From Piper betle (taxonomy: Eukaryota > Streptophyta > Magnoliopsida > Piperales > Piperaceae): DNA of 64,000 bases. Where the stretch lies: the NCBI GenBank assembly GCA_033002965.1, contig JAURVB010012396.1, positions 100,694-164,693 of the forward strand. Direction: 5' to 3'. A model generated the notes under the pieces. It searched no databases. It saw nothing but the letters and a program-made list of their open reading frames with translations, and had not been told where the DNA came from. Within the stretch, counting starts at the first letter, position 1. Each line of letters opens with the position of its first letter. Shown piece after piece: positions 12,981 through 25,180 of this stretch. A program made the translations under genes and the position numbers.

Positions 12981-14514
12981 CCCCTCCCCCACCAAATTTT
13001 ATCTTTTACTATTATTTTTTTGTTTTTTATTATTATTTTTATGCCCCCTTCTTAAATGTCTCGTTTCAGGTCATTATCTAAGTCAAACCTATTCTTGTAT
13101 GGATGTATGTATCATATGTTTATATTTTTAACAACCAATGTTTCCTATGTACATATGTATCACTGTTTTTTTTTTTTTTTTTTACTGATATTACGGTATG
13201 GACGGGGCTGTTACACGAGCGAGTTAATCGAGCTCACGTTATACTCACTCGGATTCTATTCAAATAATTTAAAATTTATTTAAATTCGATTTATAATTAA
13301 ATAAATTTTAAACATATATATATATATTCAAAATCGACTGAAATATTTTTGATATTGTTTGAGATCTACTCGAACTTGAATATCTTTAAACTGTTAAATT
13401 TTAAAGAGTTTGAAACGAAATTATTTATGAGCTCAAAACCAACTCATTTGAATACTTAAAACTAACTTGTTTGAAAGCTCGAAACTAACTCGTTTATAAG
13501 TTCAAAATTAATTCAATCATGAGCTCAAAAATAGTTTATTTTAGAGAAAAACGTATTATTATAAAAATTAAAAATTAACAAAATAATAAAAAAGGTCTTT
13601 TCAAATTTCAACTTATGTTTTAACTATTTTTACAAAATACCTAAGATATTATTCAAGAGTATACATTTTCAAAAAAATAAAATATTTGGAACTGTAATCC
13701 CAAAAAAAGAAAAAAAAATCCCATAAAATACTAAAGTAGCCAATAAAATATGCAACCTCAACATGGCTAAAGTGGAAAACTTGAAAAGCCAAACAAACCA
13801 TAATTTCAAAGTGACAAATAACATAAAGATGATCCGATTTCATAACAAAAAATAACATCAACTCTAAAAAATAATCTTTCTGAAAACATACAATAAGTAG
13901 TTATGACAAACTCCTCCCGCAAAGACTTCACATTAAAGCTAATATGTAAGTTCAGATATTACTTAATTTTTTATAACACGTCAATCATAAGAAATAATAT
14001 TCCCCTTGCCCAAGTGTATCAATACCTTGGTCCTATGTCCTCCATTAATCTGCACATTTTTTTCAACTGCTATTAGAACGCCCATAGATTTTTACAACAT
14101 GAAATTTTTTTAAACTAAGCATGTTAAGCAAGGCACCAAAATCACATGAAACACCACTTTCCAGTTTTTGGTATTCAGTTCACACCAAAATTTGAATTAA
14201 AACATCAACCTCATTTGAACAGCATACGACCAACATCCACTGTTCTCCATTAATCTCCCACAAATTTTTAAACAATTATATAATGAAAAGAACTTTCCAC
14301 TCCGTGGAAAACTTTGTAACTAAGCACACATTCACCAATACAACATTTTTTTCAGATCAAAGCACACAAAATCACTAATTTCAACATTTATTTTAGTGCG
14401 GCCTCAACGTTGTTTATTTGGAATTTTGTGGCATTGAGTATTTTGTCTCAAAAATTCCGACTTGCTTACCATTTTTTACTCTACAAAGACAACAGGAAAA
14501 GAAAAGGAACAAAG
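12981..14514. other. AT-rich intergenic DNA with a poly-T run
   Basis: No gene is visible. A pure T run of about 18 bases lies near 13166-13183. At about 13205-13540 there are repeated gagct/actcg motifs (cgagttaatcgagctcacg, gagctcaaaaccaactc) like those at 17930-18165, suggesting an AT-rich MITE family, but no TIR or TSD could be fixed. The remainder is ordinary AT-rich spacer. Confidence 0.4.
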
Positions 14515-14729
14515 CATACGAACCAGCCCTGCGGCGGGCGGCTTTGACATTGTGTGGGTGGGGCTGTGCCGGTGCATCCTTGACCTCCCGAGCGGCGGGC
14601 TTGGCGAGGTTGGTCTAGTGGCACTTTCCCTGGGTGTGGACGAGGTAGTTCCCCTCGTTGTTGTGAAGGGTGTGGCAAAGCTTACACTCGTAGCTACGCA
14701 GGTGGTTTCTCATGAAGTAAGGGTCCTAA

Positions 14730-15061
14730 ATCTGGTTCATGCTCGAGAAGGGCCCTAAACTAGAATGTCACTGGTCCCGGTTGGGTCGGCTAACCTAAAG
14801 CCAACTCCTATAGATCTACTTTCAACATCTCAAGATAGAAAATGTTAATCGCTCTATATGGATGAATGTATAAAAATAAACCTAATATGCTACTATATGG
14901 ATTACATGTCAACCAATTCACATATAAATAATTACGATGAAAATTAATAAAATTCGTAAAATAAGACAGACAGAGTTTCCCACAAAAGTGTAATTAATAA
15001 GACGGACAAAGTTTTCCATAAAAGTGTAATAAAGAGCCACTCTATCAAATCAAAATGTATA

Positions 15062-15114
<53 letters not shown>

Positions 15115-17256
15115 GTATATATCATACATTTTTAGTCACACAACTTTCTAATCTATTGTATAATCATTCTAAAGTTTGGATATCAACCCACCTGTGCATT
15201 CTATTTACATTTTTCATCAATTTTAGATTTTGATTTACTTGTTGTACTTATTCAATGTTTAAACATATTTATTAACATGTCATCGTTAGCAATCTTTCTA
15301 CTGCAGGATACATCATATCACACCACATCATCACGTAATGTATTTCATTACAATATCTTCAAACTATTAACCATGCTATCATTTGACATATGTATATGCA
15401 AGAGACGTCACTGTTCCTTCATCCAGACTAGCTCATCTATTCATGACCATCACCGACATATATTATAAAAATACGATAGTAACGAGTGTTACTGGTCCAA
15501 AAATATAATTAATATCAAACTGGTTATGAGAGCAAATTCTCATATGAAGGAAAACATTCGTATACTTCTCATGGACTCTCTGAAGGGAACCTACTGAGGA
15601 GCCACTGAGTTGTAAACCCTGTAGCATCCCGAACTAACTGCTATACTGCTGCTGATGCCTCTCTCGACATTTTCTCATTTCATTTTTTTGTCCCTCGGGA
15701 CTACCAGTATATTCTAAGCCCTCTCTTTACCTCAATAATTCTCCTGGCCTTGAACATGAAAGCCGATTACTCTCATGCAATCGCCTTTAATACCCTTTGA
15801 ACCACAAATCCAAACATGCACTGTACTAAATAGTACCTGTAAGCCTCTATGTTCTCCAGGTGTGAGGAACTCAAACGTAAAGTTGTCTGGATCCCTCGGG
15901 AATAAAACAACCCGCTCACTAATCCAGAGCCCAAATTGATTGGCACGTACACTGGCTCATGGTATGTATGAGTCAATTTTCTCATCTCTCGTCTCACTAA
16001 GAACTTAATAAAACTATATATAGGTCTTGGAAGAGATTTATATAATAAGCCCGAAGGCAACTTGTAGTGGATCTTGTTTTCAAAAACATACTTGAGAGAT
16101 CTTATCCTCAAGGGTTACTAATCCAAAAAATTGGTTGATTAAATGGCTTTGGTTAAGTGAGATCCGATAAAACATCACTTATCTTGTCCTTCAAGTAATA
16201 AAATAATACACAATAGACTTGAGCATAAAATAGGAAATGAATTATAAACAAACCTAGTAGAAGCTCCGAGTGTGTCATCACGCCTAGGCGACGAGCTTCC
16301 TCCTCCCTACCTACATAGTAAGACTAAATATTAATGCCTAGTATAATGCATGAATGTTATACTCCTCATCAATCTATACAAGAAAAAATCTATTTACATG
16401 CATTTAAAATTTAATTCCAGTTCATTATTATCATTCGTTAACATGCATTTAAATTCAAACCAACACCTATTTACAATCAAACTATTGCATCGCAATAAAA
16501 TCATAAAACAATTCATTATCAAATAAAATTCTATACCTAATCGTCAGTCGCACGGCGACAGCGATAAGGTTGTGGCTACCTCGAGTGAGGATCGTGGGGA
16601 GAGGGAAGGGAGAAAAAGGAGAAGGGAGTTGGGTGAGGAGGATGGTGGCGGCTCGATGGTGACTACATCGGAGGTTTGGAACAAATAGGTGTCGAATGGG
16701 AAAACGAGTGGTTAGGAAGAAGGCAGGAGTTATCTTGTAAGGTGTCGAGGGAAGAAAATAAGTAGTCGGGGGAGAAAAACGAGTGGTTAGGGAGAAAAAT
16801 GAGTGGTTGTCTTGTAATAAAAACTTGACTTGACTCTGACTTGAGAAAAATAATACTAATTCATAATAATTCTAGAAAAAATCCAGAAAAAATAGGGGGA
16901 AATCCCATAAAATATAATACACATCACAATATTACAATGACATGCTATATAACTAATAACCCACCCAAGTTGCCCCGTAACTCATCCTAATGTGTTATTC
17001 GGCCTAAAAATAATTATACGCTCTAATTAAAATAAATAAAGAAAATCTGGCATACTCTCATATATTTTGATAACTCATTCTATTACTATCTTATTGACGT
17101 TATCATCATATGCTTGGGCACACATGACTTTCATGGTTCAAAATACAAGAATAGCGTCGGCTTGGTACGTGTGTTCTGAAATTGACCTGACTGAAAATAA
17201 CGGTCAAATCGACCGGTTTAGACTATAAAACCCTGACTCGAGTCACGAGTTTTACA
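14730..17256 (-). mobile_element. Old family A solo LTR inside the SF3A2 pseudogene
   Basis: Diverged reverse-oriented copy of the large family A LTR. Shared landmarks are aaatctggttcatgctcg at the left, the promoter-side motif tatatataggtcttgg near 16017, the GC-rich block at 16540-16680, and the right end gactcgagtcacgagttttaca, which gives TGTAAAAC in sense. The expected left terminus TGTAACACCCC is missing, as are about six bases of the host gene, so that end suffered a small deletion and no TSD can be seen. It is more diverged than the other A copies and so probably the oldest insertion here. Confidence 0.8.
15065..15114. repeat. (AT)17 followed by (AC)8 microsatellite
   Basis: An uninterrupted AT dinucleotide run followed directly by an AC run. 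It lies inside the old family A LTR, in a segment where other A copies have only short atatata stretches. Confidence 0.95.
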
Positions 17257-17499
17257 AGGTCGATCATCTCCATGGCCAACTGCTGCAGCCTCTCCCTCCA
17301 GTCAATCGCCTCATTCTGCATTGATGCAGCGCCACAACTCCTGGGCTTTGACCCGTATTCCCTGTCAATATTTGCCCTCCTCCAATCAAGACCTCCAACG
17401 CTGTTTTCGGCAATGGTGAGCTTTGGCGATAAGGGCAGCTCCGACGACAGACTAGGGCACTGGCAGGAGAAGGTGGAGATTGGAGGAGATGATCGATCT

Positions 17500-19402
17500 G
17501 ATACGCTTATATGGGCTCGTTGGTATAAAATGTATTGCTTCGGGCCCATTATGTAAAGCCCATGGGCTTATTAATGGATGTCGATCATATAGAAACCCAA
17601 TTATAAGTGTGATATTTTTATATATGTATTTTTATCTTGATAATGAACTGTAAATCTTTTGGCTATCTTATCAATGTTTTTTGTGGTCTGTCTCTTAGAT
17701 AAGCCATACCATACATAATTTTTTAACCTTATAATTTTGGTTAATTAAGTCATGATAAATAATTAAATTATTGTGGCAGAGAATTTTTGCAAGTAACATA
17801 CTCATATTAATTAAAATTGGTTTTCTTTCTTTTATTATAATAAAGTTATTTTTTAAAATTTATATTAATAGTCAATAATAAGATTTATCAATAATTTTAA
17901 ATATATTTTAAGTAGGTAATTAATATTATGTATATTATTATATTATATTATCAAGTTAAATTTGAGTCGAGCTACGAATTAATTTCGAGTCGAGTTCGAA
18001 TTATAATCGAGTTGAGTAAAAATGAATATAGCCTTACTCAAACTAGACTCTAGGATTCGAGTTCGAGTTGAGTTTGAGCTTAAGTATTTAAATGTATAGT
18101 TTTGAGTCAAACACTAAATTCTCACGAGCTCATTCGACAAATTAGCAACCTAGTGTGTGGTATGTATATATTTATAAAATAAACTATGATATAATTATCA
18201 TATATGTATGTATGTGTAATATTATTATAAATGGCATAGATACATAGATGCAGATGTGGGATGTTTGTTGCCATGGATCTAACTAACAGATTGTGGGCTC
18301 CGCTTGGGCTGGGACGGCGAGCCCCGGTTCTGCGGGCCCACGAGAATCTAGGCCCGCCGTCACCTTGACACGGCCTTTAAAAGTCACAAACAGTTGTTCT
18401 CTCCCTCGTATTGTGTCCGCGACCGAGAAGGCGGACACAGGGGGTGAGCAATTCTTGGGTTCGGCTTCGAACCGATCAAAACGAAATGTCTAAGTAGCGT
18501 ACGGTAACGAAACCGAATCTAACCCGATCTCCCCTCAAGCCAAATTGACTAAAATATTATGTTGGTTCGGTTTGGTTTTAAAAAATCGAAATAATAATAA
18601 ATTTATTAAAATTCATTATAGTTTTGATAATAAATGAAATGTAAATATAATATAACCATTATAAGCTTATTAAAAAATATTTTATACACATATTATATTA
18701 AACATCTCAAATAAATTATAAATAAATTAAACTAAGCTAATGATAACACACATAAAACATTAATATTAAGGTTATTTTTTAATTTTAGTTTTTCGGTCAC
18801 TTTTAGTTTAGCTCATTTCCAAACCAAAATTTATTTTATTCGGTTCCATTACCAGATGTTTAAACCAGCACGAACTAATTTTTTTTTAAACCATTTGGTT
18901 CACTCAATTGCTTCGGTTTGAACCGAAGTATGCTCGCCTCTAACATAAAGGTTGATCATGAGCCAAATTAGCTCGAGCCAATTATCCCGCAGTTGATGAT
19001 ATTTTAAAAAAATTATTGATATTTTTCAAGGTTTCATTAAGTTAATTATTTTTACTACACATAACAATAAGATCTAATTCTAACTACTTTTGATTGTTAA
19101 AAAATTACTAAAATTATTAACTTCAATACTAAAAAATATCATTAATTTTTTGAGTATTAACCTTTCAAAACAGTCCTTCGTAATCTATTGAGAAGTTTAA
19201 CTCAGACTTTTGAAAAGCTCAATCTTAATTTTATAAGGGCGTCCAATGTGTTAATTTTTTTTCTTATTCCCATCCCATTTCGCCCTCTCTACCATTGTGG
19301 TTAATTTTAACCTCGCTAGTCTTTATAGAACCAATAATATATACTTAATTTATGTTGATATTATTGTTATTTGTTTTTAAGAAAAGTTTAGACCATAGTT
19401 CT
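17500..19402. other. AT-rich intergenic DNA with possible MITEs
   Basis: No gene is visible. At about 17935-18165 there is a cluster of gagtcgag/gagttcgag motifs ending in ctcacgagctcattcgac. At about 18490-18950 there are ggttcggtttggtttt and ttcggtttgaaccgaa motifs flanking an AT-rich core. Both resemble AT-rich non-autonomous hAT-type elements by motif only. TIRs and TSDs were not resolved. Confidence 0.35.
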
Positions 19403-19568
19403 TGTAACACCCCAAATCCAGTTCACATTTATGAACCGAACCGACATGTTACAGGCCCCGGTTAGGTCGGCTAACCCGAACCTAACTCGTGCGGATCCAA
19501 TCTCGATGTCTTAAGATGAAGATACAACTCGCAATGCATGGATGAATACACAAACCTAACATGGTACT

Positions 19569-22425
19569 TGTAAAACCCGTGATTCGAGTCAGGGGTTTTA
19601 CGTTACCGAACCAGTCGGTTCGACCGTTGGTTCGAGTCGAGTCAGTTTCATGAATCGCGTGTTGAGTCGAGACCAGCCGTGAGTTATGAGCGATGAAAGT
19701 CAGATGTACCTGAATATATGATGATAACGTCGAGAAGATGGTGAGATACGAGTTATCTGAATATATGAAAGTATGCAGTATTTTTTTCTTTTTATATGTT
19801 TGATCGTAGAAATAGTTTTAGGCCAAATAACGCGTTAGGGCGCGTTGGATTATATTCGGGTGGGTTATTAGTTATAGAGCATGTCATTTGGATGCTGTTG
19901 TGTTTGTTTTGTTTTATGGAATTTTTTCATATTTTTCTAGATTTTTTTTAGAATTTATTACGAACTAGTTATTATTTTGACTCGAGTCGGAATCGAGTCA
20001 ATACTAAATTACGAGTTTGCCATTGAGAACACTTCTTCTCCCTCTCGAACCTTCTTCCACCCAAACCCTCGCCGCCACTGTGGTGCGCTGCCGCCGCCGA
20101 CGCCGACGCCGTGCTGCCGCTGATCGTCGCCGCCCCACCCCGTCGTGTCGTCGCCGTGCCGCCACGACCCACCCCGACCATCGTCTCGCCGCCACGACGC
20201 CGGAATCGACCCACGAAACCACCTCGGCCGCCGCCACTTCGGGCCGGATTCCGCCGCCGTCCGGGCTGCTCCGCCGCCGCTGTGACCCCGACGACCACCC
20301 CCTCGACGTCGCCGACGTTTCCCCCATCGTCCCGACCACCGTCGAGGCCGGCCGGAGCCTCGATCGGAGAACGCCGCCACCGCCGCCCATTTTCGACGCC
20401 GCCGTCGACGGCCATCGCCGCCTCGGCTACCCTGTTTGACACCACCATTAGACCGAGCTCGTCGAGCTGGTGCCGATAGACCCCCTGATTGCTCCGTCCC
20501 AAATCATCGCCGAAAAACCGTCGGAATCCGCCGGAAAACCGCCGACACTCGTCGGAAAACCGCCGGAACCGCCGGAAATTGGATTTGTGGGAAATTCGCC
20601 GGATCATCCGCCGAACGCACCCGGTCCAATCTGATCGGACTTCGAACGCCGCTAGGTGCCAAATTTGAGTTTCGAGCCACGAAACGGAAACCCTAGCCGT
20701 CGCCGATTTTCGACGACGCGAGGTATAATTTATTTTAATTTAATTATTTGAAAGTTTTGATTATTAGAATTGCATGCTAGGATTGGTGAATTGTGTGTTA
20801 TAATAATATATATAAATGTAGATTTGATTAAGGATAAAAATATGAAATTTGTTTGATTGTGTGGTGTTAAAAATAGAAGTTATGAAACTAATTAGGGTTA
20901 TTAAGTAATAATCATGATCTAATCAAACTAGCTTAAGTAGACTCGCTAGAATTGATATAGGTTAATGTGTGTTGATTGATGCGTGATTGTGTTGATTGTG
21001 CGTGCATGCTATAGGATGTGTGATTCATCATGCGGGCGTTAGTATTTAGTTTGATTGTGTAGGTACGGTGTAGGAGCTCGCCGCCTAGGCGCGTGGACCC
21101 GTTTGGAGCTTCTACCAGGTCCGTTTAGGACTCGTTCTCTGATTTACGCTACTCTCTTGTGTATTTGATTTATTATGTGCAGGACGAGTTAAGTGGCGTT
21201 TTATCGAATCCCACTTAACTCGGGCCATTTAGCCAACGATTTTCCGGATTAATAACCCTCGAGGATGAGATCCCTCGAGTTTGTTTTCGAACTTCAGATC
21301 CAGCTCACGTTGCCTTCGGGCCTATTGTATAAATCCCAACCCAGACCTATATATATGTATAGTTTTCGTGTTTTGGTGAGAGACTGAATGAGGGAAATCC
21401 GACTACCGTGCTACGCGAGCGGGCACGTGTGTGTCGACAGTGGGCTCTGGAATGGTGTGCGGGCCGTTTCATTCCCGAGGGATCCTGACAACTCCACCTT
21501 TGAGTTCCTCAAACCCGGAGAAGTGTGGAGGTTCACGGGTACTGCATTGCAGCGCATGTCTAGACTTGTGGTTTCAAAGGGTACTGAAGGCGACTGCCTG
21601 AGAGTACTCGGCCTTCGTGCTCAAGGCCAGGAGTAATATGGAAGGCGCAGAGGGCGGAAAGGAATGAGATTTGACGCGAGAAGCAATAGAGAAATGGCCG
21701 AGGCATGAGAATGTGAAAGATAGGGGACGCTGTCGACCCGAGGGCGACGGCTCCCGTATGTGCCCTGATGAGAGTTCTTGAGGAAGTATATGGTTTTCTT
21801 TCAACAGGAGAGTTTGCTCTCCTGTGCCAGATTGATATTAGTTATTTTCCGGGCCGGTAACACTCGTTACTGACGGTTTTTCTATATATATGTAGGTGAG
21901 AAATGCGAGCGATGAAAGCTGTCGAGACTGCGGAGGAGCAGCACGGAACCGCGCACACATGTACCTGCCGCGTGTAACGTATGTATAATGATGGTGTGTT
22001 ATTGTTATGTAAATGATAATTTTGATGTATTTGCTTGAATCAATTACTTGTTATGAAACGAACTGATAAATATGAATGAGTAGGGAGCCTTGGAGTTTAG
22101 ACTCGGCTCAGGTAAAAAGAATGAGATAATAATTGTATGTCACGGTAGATTATTATGTGTTATCGTATTTTTATAAAATAGTATATATTTTCTTTTGGTT
22201 TCGCATTTGTTGTTTTGCCTTATTTTGCTTGTACATCATAGCATGCATGTAGGACTCCGTTAGAACCCACGCATCCCATCCATGCATTTCATGTTTGCAT
22301 CTCCATCTTAAAACGCCGAGAGTAGATCCTGGACGGCTTAACCGAACCCAGTAGATTAGCGAACGGTTCGGTCGCCGGTGACATTCCTGGGTTGGTTCGC
22401 GGGTGAGCCGAAACGGGGTGTTACA
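19569..22425 (+). mobile_element. Family A solo LTR (inner), nested in the outer copy
   Basis: A sense-oriented LTR runs from TGTAAAACCCGTGATTCGAG to GAGCCGAAACGGGGTGTTACA, 2857 bp. It sits between exact 5-bp TSDs GTACT (19564-19568 and 22426-22430) inside the outer reverse LTR. Its right end differs from most A copies and matches the reverse copies at 39174 and 47659, so it belongs to a distinct subfamily (A2). No internal domain is present. Confidence 0.92.
20040..20700 (+). repeat. GC-rich block of family A LTR with CCGGAA micro-repeats
   Basis: A very GC-rich segment in the 5' part of the LTR, made of cgccgccg runs followed by short repeats such as cgccggaaaaccgccg. Equivalent blocks occur at 24030-24740, 31750-32430, 36740-37400, 53030-53730 and 57290-57990. 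Open frames of up to about 230 codons appear on both strands, rich in Arg, Pro and Ala. They shift between copies and look compositional rather than coding. Confidence 0.75.
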
Positions 22426-25180
22426 GTACTACATGAATGACATGCAAGTCAGAGTACACACCAACAATCCCGATAAAAATTAATAAAAGTTTTGAAATAT
22501 GACGGACAGAATTTCCCCTAAAAATGCAATTAGGGTCCACCCTGTCAAATATACATATAAAAATATATATAACCAAGTATCAAACAATTTCATTCACACA
22601 GAATCTAATCTACTATACACTCATTCTGAAGCTTGGGTTTCAACCCATCACACTTTTGTTGCGCTACTCTGATCATTTCATTTCATCTCATTGTCATGCC
22701 TCAAACATTTACTCATAGCATGTTTATAAAATAACATCATAAACAAAACATTAAATTTCAATCACCCAATGTGTGTGTGCAGAAGACCTTATTGCTCCTC
22801 CGTCCTGGCCGGCCCATCCATCTCGTGCTTATCACCTACATATATATAGGAAAAACGTCAGTAACAAGCATTACTGGTCCGAAAAGAAAATAACTATAAC
22901 AAACTGGCTATGAGAGCAAACTCTCATATGAACGAAATCATCATGTACTCCACGTGAACACTCTGAAGGGCACTACTAAGGAGCCACTGGGCTGCAGACC
23001 CGGTATCATCCCGAACTTACTGATCTGCTGCTGGTACTGTGCTACTCTCAGCACTTCTTTTTCAGTACTTCTTGTGAAACTTTATCCTAAGCCCTCTCCT
23101 TACCTCCATATTTCTCCTGGCCTTGAGCACGAAGGCCAAGTACTCTCAGGCAGTCGCCTTTAGTACCCTTTGAACCACAAGTCCGGACATGCGCTGTACT
23201 AAACAGTACCCGTAAACCTCCACGTTCTCCGGGTGTGAGGAACTCAAACGCGGAGTTGTCAGGATCCCTCGGGAATGGAACAGTCCGCTGGCACTAATCC
23301 AGAGCCCGCTTTGACTGTCACGGCATCCTCTGCATGGTACGTGCAGTCGATTTCTCCATCTCTCGTCTCACTGAAAATGCGAAAACTACATATATATAAG
23401 GTTGGGTAGGGATTTATATAATAGGCCCGAAGGCAACTTGTGGTGGATCTTGTTTTCGAAATCATCCTCGAGGGATCTCATCCTCGAGGGGTTATTAATC
23501 CAGAAAACTATTTGATTAAATGGCCCGAGTTAAGTGGGATCCGATAAAGCGCCACTTAACTCATCCTGTAGGCATTAAAACAAACACACAATAGAAAAGA
23601 GTAAAACAGACGAGTCCTAAACAGACCTGGTAGAAGCTCCAAGCGTGTCATCGCGCCTAGGCGGCGAGCTCCTATCCGTACCTACACATCAAAACTAAAT
23701 ACTAACACCCGCTAACTAAATGATGAATCACACACAATGACCGTCAATCAACGATCAAATAATCATAAATATGAAAATAATTCTAACTAATATTATTCAT
23801 ACCAATTTTACTGTGTTTTTCCTAAGTTACATCGTACCCAATTAACATGCTCAAATTTACTTATCTCACTAGATTACTTATCCTCCATGCACTATCAATC
23901 ACATCATGTAACTTCATTCATAGTCCGGCATTCATCATGATAACTATTCACTTCTAACATGCTATACTAACAATCATCATCAATTTTAAATAACTCAATC
24001 GGAGGTAATTATACCTCACGTTGTCGACAATCGACGACGGTTAGGGTTCCGTCGCGTGTCTCGGAACTCAAATTCGGCGCTCATCATCGTCCGAAGCTTG
24101 ATCGGGCTCGACTGGGTGAGCCCCGCGGAAGATCCAGTGAATTCCAGTGAGTTCCAGAAATTCCGATTTTCCGGCGGTTTTCCGGCAGCTTCCGGCGGTT
24201 TCCGGCGGCTTCCGGTGGTTTCCGGCGACAATCGCCGGCGGTGTCTATTGGCCGGCAAGTGGTCGTGTTGGGTACCCTCAGAACCGGCTTGGCGAGCCCA
24301 ACTCATCTACAAGGTCGACGCGGCCAACGGAGGTGGCGACTCACCGGAAAATGGCAAAACAGAGCCGGCGGCGATGGGTGGCTAGATCCGGCCGGCCACG
24401 GCGGCGATGGCCTCCGTTCCAGTCGGGGAAGGTCGCTGGAAGGCTGAGGGTGCTAAGGCGACCGACCAATCGTGGCGGCGCTGGTCGCCGGCGGCGGAAT
24501 CGGCGACGGAAGCGCAACGCGGGCGCGGCGTCGCAGCGTGGCTTCCTCGCGTCGCGGCGGTCCGATGGGGGCCGGACCTGGTCGGGGCAACACGACAACA
24601 TCGTCGCGGGGCTGGGCGGCGACTATCGGCGGCTGGGCGGTGCCAGTAGTAGCGGCGGTGGCGCGCGAACAGGGGCGGCGCGGCGCGAGGGTTTGGGGAA
24701 GAAAAGAAGGGCGCGGGGGTGTGCGGTGGCAAAGTCGTAAATATTACTTGACTCGTCTCCGACTCGAGTCAAAAATAATATTTAAGTCGTAAAAAAATTC
24801 CAGAAAAATATGGGAAAAATCCCATAAAATCAAACAACACTAAAAAATCATAATGATATGCTCTAGAACTATCAACCCACCCAAAATGCCCGTAACGCGT
24901 CCTAACGTCGGGTAACGGCCTAAAACTAATTCTACGATCCATTATATATCATAAAAAAAATGAACTGCATACTCTAATATATTCTGATAACTCATTCTTT
25001 TCTGCTGTGTTCATGACGTTATCATCATATACTTAGGTACACATGACCCTCATGGCTCATACACGAGACCGGCGTCGGCTCAGTACACGTATTCTGAAAC
25101 TGACTCGACTCGAAAATAACAGTCGAACCGACCGGTTCTGAATATAAAACCCTGACTCGAATCGTGGGTTTTACAGTTCT

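Larger units (their letters stand above)
14515..17369 (-). pseudogene. SF3A2 (splicing factor 3A subunit 2) pseudogene fragment split by an LTR
   Basis: Two minus-strand segments join into the start of SF3A2, the U2 snRNP protein with a matrin-type zinc finger. Segment 17369-17257 reads DREYGSKPRS, then QNEAIDWRERLQQLAMEMIDL. Segment 14729-14515 reads DPYFMRNHLRSYECKLCHTL, NNEGNYLVHTQGKCH, TNLAKPAARE and KDAPAQPHPHN. The finger pattern CxxC...HxxxxxH is visible. The breaks are clear: the expected start ATG is ATT (17369-17367), a TAG stop follows KCH, likeness stops near 14515, and a 2.5-kb family A LTR sits between IDL and DPYF with about two codons lost. Recognition is from memory of the family. 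Upstream sequence to about 17500 may be the old 5' UTR. I cannot tell a processed copy from a duplicated exon. It cannot make SF3A2. Confidence 0.85.
19403..25175 (-). mobile_element. Family A solo LTR (outer), interrupted by another solo LTR
   Basis: A reverse-oriented A LTR starts TGTAACACCCC at 19403 and ends gtgggttttaca at 25175. It is flanked by an exact 5-bp TSD, GTTCT (19398-19402 and 25176-25180). Its own sequence is 19403-19568 plus 22431-25175, about 2.91 kb. No internal region is attached on either side, so it is a solo LTR left by LTR-LTR recombination. It contains the TATA-like promoter tract near 23390, a 12-bp inverted repeat near 23520-23560 and the GC-rich block at 24030-24740. 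Reading frames in the GC-rich block are not recognisable proteins. Confidence 0.92.

Noticed and set aside
20009..20607. Long Arg/Pro/Ala-rich open frames on both strands (similar ones at 24016-24740, 53017-53684, 57290-57943)
   Set aside because: They follow the GC-rich block of the family A LTR, overlap each other on both strands, change frame between copies and resemble no protein. They are compositional.
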